Below are positions 18,703-28,204 of a DNA stretch of 64,000 bases, piece by piece. The stretch lies in assembly GCA_016183765.1 (NCBI GenBank), contig JACPEA010000010.1, forward strand, positions 186,001 through 250,000. The letters are read 5' to 3'. Every line of letters begins with the position of its first letter. Positions within the stretch are counted from its first letter, which is position 1. The translations under genes were made by a program, and so were the position numbers. The notes under the pieces are model-generated. The model was not told where the DNA came from. It made no database searches and saw nothing but the letters and a program-made list of their open reading frames with translations. This DNA is from Bacteroidota bacterium (lineage in GTDB: Bacteria; Bacteroidota; Bacteroidia; Chitinophagales; Chitinophagaceae).

Positions 18703-19352
18703 ATTGGCGCATTGGCTCTTTTGGAACGCCTGCCTGCGGCACGCGATTAGAAAGGTAGCTGTATTCAGCTATGAGCTGCGAGCCTTGAGCTGTGAGCAGC
18801 CGGCAACTTTCACTCCCTACTCCCTACTGACCACTCACGATTGGCGCATTGGCGCATTGGCCCTTTTGAAACGCCTGCCTGCGGTACGCGATTAGAAAGG
18901 TAGCTGTATTCAGCTATGAGCTGCGAGCCTTGAGCTGTGAGCAGATTAGAAAGGTAGCTGTATTCAGCTATGAGCTGCGAGCCTTGAGCTGTGAGCAGTC
19001 GGCAACTTTCACTCCCTACTGACCACTCACGATTGGCGGATTGGCGCATTGGCGCATTGGCCCTTTTGAAACGCCTGCCTGCGGCACGCGATTAGAAAGG
19101 TAGCTGTATTCAACTATGAGCTGCAAGCCTTGAGCTGTGAGCAGCCGGCAACTTTCACTCCCTACTCACCACTGACGATTCACCACTGACGACTCACCAC
19201 TCACGACTCACGATTGACGCATTTACAGATTAACGAATTAAAACATTCTATCATACTATCATTGATTCTCGCCCGCCAGCTATGAGCATCCAGCATCCAG
19301 TATCCAGCCCCCACTCCCTACTCCCCACTCACGACTGACGACTGACGACTGC

Positions 19353-19422
19353 CCATCCACCCATCCACTCATCCACCCATTCACTCATCCACTCATCCAC
19401 TCATTCACTCATTCACTCATTG
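19353..19422. repeat. Octamer tandem array (YCATYCAC)
   Basis: About eight tandem copies of an 8-bp unit, CCATCCAC/TCATCCAC/TCATTCAC. It is the reverse complement of the arrays directly after the stop codons at 18592 and 21186 and recurs inside the repeats at 27.1-27.4, 27.7-28.1 and 29.8-30.0 kb. Confidence 0.85.
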
Positions 19423-19446
19423 CCCTCCAAAATCCCGGCATACTAA

Positions 19447-19476
19447 TTGGTAATCTTGTATATCACGTTATCTTTG
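19447..19476 (+). promoter_or_regulatory. Promoter of the first Wzi-family gene
   Basis: TTG (19447-19449) and TATCTTTG (19469-19476), a perfect TAnnTTTG -7 box, are separated by 19 bp. This is the canonical Bacteroidota housekeeping promoter layout. Transcription would begin near 19483, about 45 bases before the ATG at 19528. It lies just outside the repeat mosaic. Confidence 0.65.
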
Positions 19477-19527
19477 ATCCTCCCCCAACAAAATAGATCA
19501 GCATTTATTATTTAAGCTGCAGACCTT

Positions 19528-21186
19528 ATGCCACAGTTAATCCGTAGAAATATCCTGCCCTGTTTACTCTGTACCCTGCTTGTTGGTACCAGTCACCTGA
19601 ATGCCCAGGTGGTATGGGAAACACATACCAAGGAAATATACCCCTACCTTTCACGGATGGCCCAGAAGGGTATGATCCAGTTCGATGATAATATCAGGCC
19701 CCTGAGCAGAAAATATATCGCCGATTGCCTGGATTCATTATCCAATCATTACAGCCAGCTATCAGCTACGGAAAAAAAGGAACTGACTTTCTACCGGAAG
19801 GAATATGGTAATGAACTGGCCCCTGACACAGTCGACTCAAGGGAGCAGGTCCGGTTCTTCAGAAAAGATCCTTATGAAAGATGGAGAAGTTTTTCTGCTA
19901 CCGGTAAAAAAATGCTGTTGCAGATAGATCCCGTATTTTCGGCCGCTACCATCCGGGGATCTGGTAAATCAGTTACCCAGTCAAGTTCCGGACTGCATTT
20001 CTGGGGATATGCCGGAAAACATTTCGGATTCCAGTTCTTTTATGACGATATCACCGAATCCGGAAAAGGCATCGATTCCACCCGTCGCTTTACACCGGAG
20101 ACCGGTATGATCCGGAAAGACACGACCCTGCACAGCAGTCAGAATTTTTCTAGGTTCCGCGGAAGTATCTCCTATAGCTGGAAAAACGGCTCTGTCAGTT
20201 TTGGGCAGGACCACCTGTTATGGGGATATGGACAAGCCGGCAAGATCGTTTTATCCGATAAAGCTCCAGCCTTCCCTTTTATCCGTCTCGATTACCAGCC
20301 TTTTTCCTGGCTGCGCTTTAATTACACACATACCTGGCTGAACTCTGCCATCATCGATTCCAGCCGTACCTATCCGACCGGCAATACCATTTTTGGCGGA
20401 CAGCGGAATATATTCATCCCGAAATTCATGGCCACCCATAGTTTCCAGATCAGGCTCAACAAAGGCCTTTACCTGGCAGCAGGTGAATCCATCGTGTACA
20501 GCGACCAGTTAGATATCGGCTACCTTTTCCCGCTCATGTTCTTTAAAGTGTACGATAATATCGTCAACAGGAGTAATATCCGGGCCGGCTCCAACGGCCA
20601 GCTGTTCTTCCAGCTGAGTTCCAGGAACCAACTACCCAAAACCCACCTGTATACCACCGTCTTCATTGATGAAATACGGATATCCAGCATCTTCAACAAA
20701 ACCAAAAGCAGGAACCAATTAGGATTCACGCTCGGGGCTTCCGTTACCGACGTGGTCCTGCCCTATTTAACACTCGGATTAGAATATACCCGTGTCAACC
20801 CATTCGTCTACCGCAACCTTATTCCTGCGCAGGACTATACCAGTCACGATTATTTCCTTGGCGATTGGATGGGCAATAATTTCGACAGGCTTACCTACAC
20901 ACTCCGGTATACGCCGGTTGCCCGTTTCAAATGCCAGCTCAGCTACCAGACCAGTCGCAAAGGAGGCTCCGGCACCCTTGCCCAACAATATTTCCAGCAA
21001 CCACAACCCGATTTCTTATTTGATCTCCAGCACAAACAACAGGAACTCGCCGCCCGCTTTTCCTACGAACTCATCCATAACCTGCAGCTAAGCGCTTTCT
21101 ACAGCTCACTTACCACTGACAACAGGGTGACATTTCAAAAGAGTACGGTACAGACGTATGGTGTAGGGTTTAATTATGGATGGTGA
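19528..21186 (+). CDS. Capsule assembly Wzi-family outer-membrane protein (copy 1)
   Basis: The 552-residue product has an N-terminal signal peptide (ending near HLNAQ), a helical N-terminal domain containing YPYLSRMAQKGMIQFDD and then an array of alternating amphipathic strands rich in Tyr, Phe and Gly (for example WGYAGKHFGFQFFYDDITE, SISYSWKNGSVSFGQDHLLWGYG) ending in an aromatic C terminus (GVGFNYGW), as expected for a beta-barrel. Wzi proteins hold capsular or exopolysaccharide at the cell surface. The position between the initiating transferase and the SLBB export gene fits that role. It is only distantly similar to the two Wzi-type proteins at 25.2-29.7 kb, which resemble each other more closely. 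Confidence 0.82.
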   Translation: MPQLIRRNILPCLLCTLLVGTSHLNAQVVWETHTKEIYPYLSRMAQKGMIQFDDNIRPLSRKYIADCLDSLSNHYSQLSATEKKELTFYRKEYGNELAPDTVDSREQVRFFRKDPYERWRSFSATGKKMLLQIDPVFSAATIRGSGKSVTQSSSGLHFWGYAGKHFGFQFFYDDITESGKGIDSTRRFTPETGMIRKDTTLHSSQNFSRFRGSISYSWKNGSVSFGQDHLLWGYGQAGKIVLSDKAPAFPFIRLDYQPFSWLRFNYTHTWLNSAIIDSSRTYPTGNTIFGGQRNIFIPKFMATHSFQIRLNKGLYLAAGESIVYSDQLDIGYLFPLMFFKVYDNIVNRSNIRAGSNGQLFFQLSSRNQLPKTHLYTTVFIDEIRISSIFNKTKSRNQLGFTLGASVTDVVLPYLTLGLEYTRVNPFVYRNLIPAQDYTSHDYFLGDWMGNNFDRLTYTLRYTPVARFKCQLSYQTSRKGGSGTLAQQYFQQPQPDFLFDLQHKQQELAARFSYELIHNLQLSAFYSSLTTDNRVTFQKSTVQTYGVGFNYGW

Positions 21187-21440
21187 GGCAATCAATGAGT
21201 GAATGAGTGAATGAGTGGATGAGTGGATGGGGGACGTGAGTGGTGAGTAGGCGGATTGGCTTTTTTGAAACGCCTGCCTGCGGCACGCGATTAGAAAGAT
21301 AGCTGTATTCAGCTGTGAGCCGCGAGCTGTAAGCAGTCGGCAACTTTCACTCCCCTACGCCCTACTGACCACTCACCACTCACGACTCACGACTCACGAT
21401 TCACGATTGACAATTTCCCTTAAATAGCAAATATTCTCGA
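21187..21440. repeat. Repeat element between Wzi and SLBB genes
   Basis: Immediately after the stop codon there is a short octamer array (two GAGTGAAT and two GAGTGGAT units), then GGGGGACGTGAGTGGTGAGTAG and one more copy of the 140-bp unit known from 18.7-19.2 kb (GCCTGCCTGCGGCACGCG, GATTAGAAAGATAGC, CGGCAACTTTCACTCCC). The same order starts right after the stop codon at 18592. No convincing promoter was found before 21466. Confidence 0.8.
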
Positions 21441-21465
21441 TATTTGTCAGAACCAATCAATTGTG

Positions 21466-23790
21466 ATGAATCGTACATCCTGGATAAAAATCGGTTTTGG
21501 GGCACTCTGTATGGCCGCGGTATTGGCATCGGCGCCATCGGTTGCCCAAACAAACAATAGTACTACCGGATTAATACCCGGCAAAGCAAGTCAGATGTCA
21601 GACCAGCAACTGATGCAGTTATGGCAGCAGGCCCAACGATCCGGTCTTTCTGAGAATGATGCCATCAGCTTACTGGTAAAAAGAGGACTTCCGCTATCAG
21701 AAGTCAATACCATTAAAAAAAGACTGGTACAGCTGCAAGGCAAATCCAAATCCGGGGCACCCCAAAAACTGATCAGTGATACGGCCAGTTTTTTACTTGA
21801 TTCCAGCTGGGTCACCGAGATCCCGGCCATTAAGCGTAAGAGTCAGTACTATGGTTTCGACTTCTTCAATAACCCCAACCCGGCTTTTGAACCCAATCTC
21901 CGTCTGACCACTCCCAAAACCTATGTATTGGGACCAGACGATGCATTGACCATCAACTATACGGGCATCAACGAAGCCAGTGCAGACGCTACCATAGAAC
22001 CGGGCGGTACCATTAATATCCCCTATGGCGGCACCATTCAGTTGAATGGATTAACCATTGAACAGGCCACCCAGAAGATCAAAAACAAAATGCGCCAGGC
22101 ATACCCGGCCATCGCTACCGGTAAAACCCAGGTATTCCTGACGATCACCAATTTTAAGACCATCCGGGTAATGGTCATTGGCGAAGCAGAAGGGCCAGGT
22201 GCTTACCAGGTTTCTTCACTGGCCAGCTTCTTTAACGTATTGTATCTCTGCGGAGGACCTTCTGAAAATGGCTCCCTTCGTAAAATAGAGCTGATCCGCA
22301 ACAACAAAGTCGTAGAGACCATCGATTTCTATGCCTTCCTCCAAAAGGGATTATTGGGTAAAGAGATCCGCCTGGAAGACCAGGATATCATCCGTTTCCC
22401 CTTTTACCAGAAAAGGGTGGCCCTGACCGGAGAAGTCAAAAGAAGCGCCATCTACGAACTACAGGAGAAAGAGACCCTGGCAGAATTGCTGCAACTGGGC
22501 GGCGGATTCAGGGAAACTGCGGTGAAAGATATCGCCAAGATCGTTCAGATGGGCGACAGGGAAATGAAAGTGCGCGATATTGCCGCAGCGGATTTCAATT
22601 ATTTTATACCTCGGAACGGCGACTCGGTATTTTTTGACAGGATCCTGCCCCGTTATACCAATCGCGTGTACCTGAGTGGCGCTGTATTCCGTCCGGGTAA
22701 TTACGAATTAACCGAAAAACTTAGCCTGGCAGCACTGATCAAAAAAGCTGATGGATTGAAAGAAGATGCTTTCCTCGGCAGGGGATACATCAAAAGACGC
22801 AAAGAAGATGCGGAAAGAGAACTGATCTCCTTCCATACTGCTGACCTGCTCAATGGCAGACAGGCGGATATCCTGTTGGCAAAAGAAGACTCTGTTTTTA
22901 TTCTGTCGAAAGAAAACCTGCAGGATATACCCACGGTGACCGTCAGCGGAAATGTACGGATGCCCAATAGCTTCCAGTACCGGGAAGGCATGACCCTGGG
23001 AGACCTGATCCTGATGGCAGGTGGTTTTACCAATGAGGCCGCTACACACAAAGTAGAGATCTCGAGACTGGAAAAAAACAAATCAGATACCCTCGCCAAT
23101 AAACTGATCGACCTGATCACGTTGGATATTGATTCCAATTTTTCCAACCTGGAAAGTAAGACACCCGTAAAACCGCTGGACTATATTTTTGTCCCCCGTT
23201 TATTAAACTATCGCAACTTAGGCACAGTTAAGATCAGGGGCGAAGTGCTGTACGCCGGCGATTACGCGCTGGAAAAAAGAAATGAGACCATCCAGGAACT
23301 GATCAAAAGATCTGGTGGCATCTCTCCTTTTGCCTCTATGAACGATGTGCAGGTATTCCGCAAAGGTCTCCGTGTGGGCACCAACCTGCTGGAAGATGAT
23401 ACGCAGCCGAAAGAGCGTTTCCTATTGCAACCCAACGATAGCATTTATATCCCCAAGTATACACCCTTTGTTGAAGTGCAGGGTGCTGTATTCAATCCCC
23501 AGATCCTGAGTTATGAATCGGGCCGTTTCCTGTCCTATATTTCAGATGCAGGCGGGGTAACCGATAAGGGCAACCTGAAAAAAGCCTATGTGCAATACAG
23601 CAATGGCATTAACCGGAAGATCAAACATTTCCTGTTCTTCAGGATGTACCCAAGGGTATACCCGGGCAGTAAGGTTATTGTTCCGGAACGGGCCGAAAAT
23701 GCCAAAAAAGGACTGAATGTTTTCGAGATCTCAACCCTGTTGGGCTCCGTGGCTACCCTGGTAGGCCTGGTGGCTGTTTTGAAAAAATAA
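21466..23790 (+). CDS. Polysaccharide export protein with multiple SLBB domains (Wza role)
   Basis: The 774-residue secreted protein has a signal peptide (ASAPSVAQ near residues 25-32), the Poly_export/Wza domain (LGPDDALTINYTG about residue 163, then IEPGGTINIPYGGTIQLNG), and a chain of about six SLBB repeats, recognisable by elements such as VMVIGEAEGPGAYQV, VALTGEVKRSAIYEL, VYLSGAVFRPGNYEL, VTVSGNVRMPNSFQY and VKIRGEVLYAGDYAL. A C-terminal hydrophobic segment (LGSVATLVGLVAVL) is probably the membrane-spanning helix. It is about twice the length of E. coli Wza, as is usual for Bacteroidota members. It should form the outer-membrane exit channel. The ATG at 21466 is taken rather than the GTG one codon earlier. 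Confidence 0.92.
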   Translation: MNRTSWIKIGFGALCMAAVLASAPSVAQTNNSTTGLIPGKASQMSDQQLMQLWQQAQRSGLSENDAISLLVKRGLPLSEVNTIKKRLVQLQGKSKSGAPQKLISDTASFLLDSSWVTEIPAIKRKSQYYGFDFFNNPNPAFEPNLRLTTPKTYVLGPDDALTINYTGINEASADATIEPGGTINIPYGGTIQLNGLTIEQATQKIKNKMRQAYPAIATGKTQVFLTITNFKTIRVMVIGEAEGPGAYQVSSLASFFNVLYLCGGPSENGSLRKIELIRNNKVVETIDFYAFLQKGLLGKEIRLEDQDIIRFPFYQKRVALTGEVKRSAIYELQEKETLAELLQLGGGFRETAVKDIAKIVQMGDREMKVRDIAAADFNYFIPRNGDSVFFDRILPRYTNRVYLSGAVFRPGNYELTEKLSLAALIKKADGLKEDAFLGRGYIKRRKEDAERELISFHTADLLNGRQADILLAKEDSVFILSKENLQDIPTVTVSGNVRMPNSFQYREGMTLGDLILMAGGFTNEAATHKVEISRLEKNKSDTLANKLIDLITLDIDSNFSNLESKTPVKPLDYIFVPRLLNYRNLGTVKIRGEVLYAGDYALEKRNETIQELIKRSGGISPFASMNDVQVFRKGLRVGTNLLEDDTQPKERFLLQPNDSIYIPKYTPFVEVQGAVFNPQILSYESGRFLSYISDAGGVTDKGNLKKAYVQYSNGINRKIKHFLFFRMYPRVYPGSKVIVPERAENAKKGLNVFEISTLLGSVATLVGLVAVLKK

Positions 23791-23799
23791 AAAGAACCC

Positions 23800-24897
23800 A
23801 TGCAATCACAATCCACCCATACGCCTTATTCCGATGTTGACGCTGAAGAACCGGAGTTTTCATTCCGTAACCTGGTACAGCAATGGATGAACACTATCCG
23901 GCACATCCTTATCCGTCACCTACGTGTCGTTTTGGTCATTTCCATCCTCGGCGCCCTGCTGGGACTGGGGTATGCCTGGATCAAATCGCCTACCTATACT
24001 GCCAGACTAAGTTTTGTGGTGGAAGAATCCAAATCCTCCGGCGGATCCATTGCTTCTGCCCTGGCCGGTCAGTTCGGATTCGATATCGGCGGCATGAGCG
24101 GCACCAGCGGTATCCTGGCGGGCGATAACGTTCTGGAACTTTTAAAAAGCCGTTCCCTCATCAAAAAAACTTTACTGACCTCTTATAGAGATTCATCCGC
24201 TGTATCCCTGGCAGACCGTTACGCTGATGTATACCGATGGAAAGAAAAATGGGCCGGGAATGCTGCCATTGGCAAACAGGTAAACTTCACAGCCAACGCA
24301 ACAAAATTTTCCCGACTGGAAGACAGTCTTTTGCAGGTGATCACCAAACGTATTGTGGAGAAAGAATTATCCATTGCCAAACCCGACAAAAAACTGGGGT
24401 TCTTTGAATTACAGGTCACCACTAAAAACGAAGAGATCAGTAAACTGTTCTGCGAAAGGCTTCTGAAGATCGCCACTGATTTTTATATAGACACCAAGAC
24501 CAAACGCCTCCGCAATAATGTGGCCCGTTTACAAAAAAGGGCCGATAGCCTGGAAGCCGTGCTGGATAAAAGAACTTTTTCTGCAGCCGAAGCCAACCAG
24601 TTATTGCTGGATGCCAACCCTGCCTACGCTGCCCCCACTGTGGGTGCTGAAATCAGTTCAAGAAATAAGTTCATTCAAAGTACCGTTTACGCCGAGATCG
24701 TTAAAAATCTCGAAGTAAGTAAAACCTCCCTGATCCAGGAAACCCCTACCGTACAGGTTGTTGACAGTCCTGATCTGCCTTTACAGGAAAACAAAGTCAA
24801 ATGGTACCTCGCCCCCTTGATAGGGGCACTGGTTGGATTTGGCGGAACGGTTTTGTTGTTGTTTTTAGGGGAAGGAAATTCAAAAATCAAAAGTTAA
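23800..24897 (+). CDS. Wzz-type chain-length/co-polymerase protein, no kinase domain
   Basis: A 365-residue inner-membrane protein with two transmembrane helices: one near residues 45-65 (VVLVISILGALLGLGYAWI) and one near 330-355 (WYLAPLIGALVGFGGTVLLL), flanking a large periplasmic, partly coiled-coil domain. A Gly/Ser-rich stretch (residues about 85-110) contains FDIGGMSGTSG. This is the Wzz (PCP) layout. The tyrosine-kinase domain that follows in Wzc/PCP-2a proteins is absent, so control by phosphorylation would need a separate kinase. Separated by 9 bp from the SLBB gene and certainly cotranscribed; together they form the export apparatus. Confidence 0.88.
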   Translation: MQSQSTHTPYSDVDAEEPEFSFRNLVQQWMNTIRHILIRHLRVVLVISILGALLGLGYAWIKSPTYTARLSFVVEESKSSGGSIASALAGQFGFDIGGMSGTSGILAGDNVLELLKSRSLIKKTLLTSYRDSSAVSLADRYADVYRWKEKWAGNAAIGKQVNFTANATKFSRLEDSLLQVITKRIVEKELSIAKPDKKLGFFELQVTTKNEEISKLFCERLLKIATDFYIDTKTKRLRNNVARLQKRADSLEAVLDKRTFSAAEANQLLLDANPAYAAPTVGAEISSRNKFIQSTVYAEIVKNLEVSKTSLIQETPTVQVVDSPDLPLQENKVKWYLAPLIGALVGFGGTVLLLFLGEGNSKIKS

Positions 24898-25234
24898 AAT
24901 CAACTAAAAACAAAAGACCAAAGACTAAAGACTAACCCACTTCGAATTGAACGATCAGTGCAGGTCGTGGGATTTCTCTCCCGCCGATGGCGGGATCGAA
25001 ATGACGGGTGTCCTTAGAAGGAAGCAGCCAATCACGGAATCAAATGCTAACGTAAACCGCATGCCGAAGGCAAGCGTTTCAAAGCCAAATGCTAAATGCC
25101 GATCACCTTTCCAATCAATGACCTACTTCTTCTAACCTACTCCCAAATAAACCCAAATGTAGCCTTCCCTGAAGGCAGGCGTCCCAAAAGCCAACACGCC
25201 AGCTCCTCAAAAGCTCAGACGCTGAAAGAAGCAC
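24898..25234. repeat. Spacer of dispersed repeats between convergent genes
   Basis: Holds a copy of a repeat of about 130 bp that includes the small hairpin CCCGCC-GAT-GGCGGG (24980-24994) followed by ATCGAAATGACGGGTGTCC; related copies occur at 27571-27650 and 30247-30380. The right part (AAAGCCAAATGCTAAATGCC, ACCAAAGACTAAAGACT) matches the family repeated at 27.7-28.2 kb. No gene is seen. Confidence 0.75.
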
Positions 25235-26941
25235 TCAGAACCTATACGCTACCGAAAAATTCCCATGAAAATTCAAAACATCATACCCATTCTTAAAATA
25301 TCCCAGATCAGGGAAAATGTACCATTGATAATTCAATGAACGGATCAGGCCCATCCTGCCTGTGAAGAGAAAACGATGGAACTGCCAATCGGCGTGAAGT
25401 GTAGTGGATATATCGATCCAATGCCTGGTAAAATCAGGTGGAAATATAAAGGCATTGTAATAAAAATCATTATTCCTGGCTATGCGCTCAAATTTTATAC
25501 CCAGTTTACGGAAGCCTTTTACCCAGCTGATATCTAAAAGCTGGCTATTGCTGCCAGGGCCAATACCGGCACCTAACACCTGGCCTTTCTGGGTATAGCC
25601 TTGCCGTACGTAGGGATGTGCATACCAGCTGATCCCCCGTTGGGTAAGATCACCGGTGGGCATTTGTAATTGGGTGAATTCAGCTGCAAATTCAATGAAC
25701 TGATCCGGTTTGCGGGTGGCAAATAGTTTCCGGAATCCCGCTATATAAGCGCGGGGATATCCGTTATCGCCAATGATATTCAGCAGGGTGGGCGATTTGT
25801 CGTTCCTGCCAAATTCAAAATATAACTCTGCACGTTCTTCGGGCATCACATAACGGGCAAACAAAGAACCCGTAGCCGCTTTTTTCCCGTTCTTTTCTGC
25901 ATTTGAGGTAATGATACCCTCCAATGGTAAGATATCAGCAATACCCGACACATCCGTATGATAGAGATACGATACTTTCGTGAAGCCTATGAACAATCCC
26001 CTCATCCACTTGGGTTGCCAGCTCAGCATCAGTCCTGTGAGATAACGTGATTCCTCATGTTTAGACTGGTACAATCTTACTCCATTAAAATAGCGATTGG
26101 TATCCGGAAGCGTAATGCCGGAAGAGCTAAGACTGCCCGCAATCAACTGTCCCTCAAATGAGCCAATAGGAGTAACAATGGGTTTACGGGTATCCAATGT
26201 ATAATGAATGAATCCGGGAGCCTGGTTACTCATCACCAGTGCATAATACCTGCCCGGTCCCCACCAGATATTTTCCGTAGAGATCCCTGTAGAAATGGCC
26301 CCGGTATTGTAACGGATAGCCGACTGCCCCAGTCCTATTTTTTGATAACTACCCACCCCAAACTGCTCGGGCAGATCAATGGTATTCAGTAACTGGTAAT
26401 ATTTTGACCACTGCAGGTCATAATGTTCGTGCGGGAAAGTTTCAAAATTCGTATTCTGCGCATATAGCAGCTCTGGTTTCAGCTGTAAAGAAAACTTACC
26501 GGCTTTCAGTATCACCCCCCCAGCAACCATTGCCTGCAAACCCCTCGCGGGAATCATGGCGCCATCATTGGATCCATAGGGATGATGACTATTGTATTGC
26601 CCGGTAAACGTAACCGGTAACCATTGCAGTTGGATCTGCTTTCGTCCCCCAGCTTTCCTCCCCTCCCCTCTCTGCCATTGGGGCAATAAAGAATCCGCAG
26701 CTGAAAAGACCGAAAAGAACGATTCCTTCATCAAACTGAAACTGCCTGCCACCCGTCCCGTCAATTGTTGTCTCCGCACATAATCCTGTACCCCATCGGA
26801 GAGGAAAGAACTATTCTGCGCACTGCTCAATACTACGGAGAAGAGGGTGAGCAGGACGAGCAGGTATTTTTTGGCGTATTGGCGCGTTGGCGCATTAGCG
26901 CGTTGGGTTTGTTGGGAGTAGTTGAGGGTAGCTGGTGACAT
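25235..26941 (-). CDS. Capsule assembly Wzi-family outer-membrane protein (copy 2)
   Basis: A 568-residue outer-membrane beta-barrel candidate with a signal peptide (KKYLLVLLTLFSVVLSSAQ). Family-typical segments shared with the gene at 28205 are YNSHHPYGSNDGAMIPARG, NIWWGPGRYYALVMSNQAPG, and YWxPKW-like strands. Such proteins tether polysaccharide at the cell surface. An oddity is the N terminus: residues about 12-24, ahead of the signal peptide, are encoded by a copy of the dispersed GGCGCATTGGCG repeat (26871-26907), and no later ATG can serve as a start. The gene appears to be a duplicate of, or paralogue to, copy 3, with a matching 90-bp leader. Transcribed away from the following repeats; convergent with the Wzz-type gene. 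Confidence 0.82.
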   Translation of the reverse strand: MSPATLNYSQQTQRANAPTRQYAKKYLLVLLTLFSVVLSSAQNSSFLSDGVQDYVRRQQLTGRVAGSFSLMKESFFSVFSAADSLLPQWQRGEGRKAGGRKQIQLQWLPVTFTGQYNSHHPYGSNDGAMIPARGLQAMVAGGVILKAGKFSLQLKPELLYAQNTNFETFPHEHYDLQWSKYYQLLNTIDLPEQFGVGSYQKIGLGQSAIRYNTGAISTGISTENIWWGPGRYYALVMSNQAPGFIHYTLDTRKPIVTPIGSFEGQLIAGSLSSSGITLPDTNRYFNGVRLYQSKHEESRYLTGLMLSWQPKWMRGLFIGFTKVSYLYHTDVSGIADILPLEGIITSNAEKNGKKAATGSLFARYVMPEERAELYFEFGRNDKSPTLLNIIGDNGYPRAYIAGFRKLFATRKPDQFIEFAAEFTQLQMPTGDLTQRGISWYAHPYVRQGYTQKGQVLGAGIGPGSNSQLLDISWVKGFRKLGIKFERIARNNDFYYNAFIFPPDFTRHWIDISTTLHADWQFHRFLFTGRMGLIRSLNYQWYIFPDLGYFKNGYDVLNFHGNFSVAYRF

Positions 26942-28204
26942 GATTTGAATTAGAGGGTCTTTGGCTTATTGGGGGATGATTGGATAGTTAGTTGATGGCG
27001 ATTTTATTTTTGGCGTATTGGCGCATTGGCCGATTGAGGGGGGATTGGTTAATTTGTTGATCGAAAGCTTAATTTGTCTTAACTGGATTAAAACATTCAC
27101 TCATCCACTCATTCACTCATTGGTTCGGCGCATTGGCGTATTAGCGCATTGGCCGATTGAGGGGGGATTGGTTAATTTGTTGATCGAAAGCTTAATTTGT
27201 CCTTACTGGATGTAAACAATCACTCATCCACTCATCCACTCAATCACTCAATCACTCATTGATTCGGCGCGTTGGCTGATGGGGGGGGGAGATTGGTCGA
27301 TTTGTTGATCGAAAGCTTAATTTGTCCTAACTGGATTAAAACATTCACTCATTCACTCATCCACTCATTCACTCATTACTTCATGATCGGAGACCCTCTG
27401 CGAAAACGCTACTCCTCATGTTCTCTGCGGTGAAAAAAAACTTAAAAAAAGGGTCGGTCGCTATTATTCGGAATGTTATTCACCGCAGAGAACATGAGAA
27501 CAGGGAGTTTCCGCAGAGGTTTTAATACAATACGTTAATTCTAATCTAATAACTACTCACTTCATGAGTTTTCTCTCCCGCCGAAGGCGGGATCGAAATG
27601 ACGGGTGTCCCAAAGTAAGAAGTTGCTGATCCTGAATTCAAATACCAGCATAAACAGCAAGCCTAAGGCAAGTCAAAAAATGAGCGAATGAGTGGATGAG
27701 TGATTGAGTGAATGTTTAATACGCTAATCCGTATGCCGCAGGCAGGCGACCGGGATTAATGAGTGAATGATAGCATGATAGAATGCTAAATGCCAACCGC
27801 CTTTCTAATCAATGAACTGCTCTCCCAAACTACTCCGAACAAGCCAAAGACCAAAGACAAACCAATGAGTGAATGAGTGGATGAGTGAATGTTTAATACG
27901 CTAATCCGTATGCCGCAGGCAGACGACTTAAAGCCAAATGCTAAATGCCAACAGCCAAATGCCTTCCCCATCAATGTCCTACTCCCCCCAAACTACTCCG
28001 AACAAACCAAAGACCAAAGACAAACCAATGAGTGAATGAGTGGATGAGTGATTGAGTGATTGTTTAATACGCTAATCCGCATGCCGCAGGCAGACGACTT
28101 AAAGCCAAATGCTAAATGCCAAAAGCCAAATGCCTTCCCCATCAATGTCCTACTCCCCCAAACTACTCCGAACAAGCCAAAGACTAAAGACCACCCCCCT
28201 CCCC
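26942..28204. repeat. 1.26-kb repeat region between two Wzi genes
   Basis: In order: a 70-bp leader resembling that upstream of the Wzi gene at 29698; three tandem copies of a unit of about 120 bp (27010-27122, 27123-27261, 27262-27378) containing ATCGAAAGCTTAATTTGTC and octamer arrays; a large inverted repeat (27395-27519); one copy of the CCCGCC-GAAGGCGGG repeat (27571-27650); and three copies of a unit of about 175 bp (acgctaatccg at 27720, 27898 and 28069) with AAACTACTCCGAACAA and AAATGCTAAATGCCAA. Nothing coding is supported. Confidence 0.85.
27395..27519. repeat. Large inverted repeat
   Basis: The inner arms 27417-27434 and 27479-27496 are perfect reverse complements (18 bp, CATGTTCTCTGCGGTGAA). 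The outer arms begin with CCTCTGCG (27395-27402) and end with CGCAGAGG (27512-27519), with imperfect pairing between. The 44-base loop holds A-rich sequence. The CTCTGCGGTGAA word also appears twice in the 13.6-14.1 kb repeats. Confidence 0.8.

Larger units (their letters stand above)
18593..19430. repeat. Mosaic of dispersed repeats
   Basis: Directly after the stop codon comes an octamer array (GAGTGAAT/GAGTGGAT), then a 24-bp hairpin, then three successive copies of a unit of about 140 bp (about 18703-18839, 18840-19031 with an internal 54-bp duplication, and 19032-19177). Each copy runs from ATTGGCGCATTGGC through GCCTGCCTGCGG, GCGATTAGAAAGGTAGC and TGAGCTGCGAGCCTTGAG to CGGCAACTTTCACTCCCTAC. 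From 19178 the segment is the reverse complement of material at 13.5-13.6 kb. No coding capacity is credible. Confidence 0.85.

Noticed and set aside
18601..19424. Possible CRISPR array from regularly repeated units
   Set aside because: Units are long, unequal and joined without unique spacers; octamer arrays lack spacers altogether, and no cas gene is present.
21407..21446. Promoter before the SLBB gene (TTG with GATATTTG)
   Set aside because: On recount the spacing is 29 bp, too long for the TTG-N19-TAnnTTTG layout, and the -7 box has two changes at the TA position.
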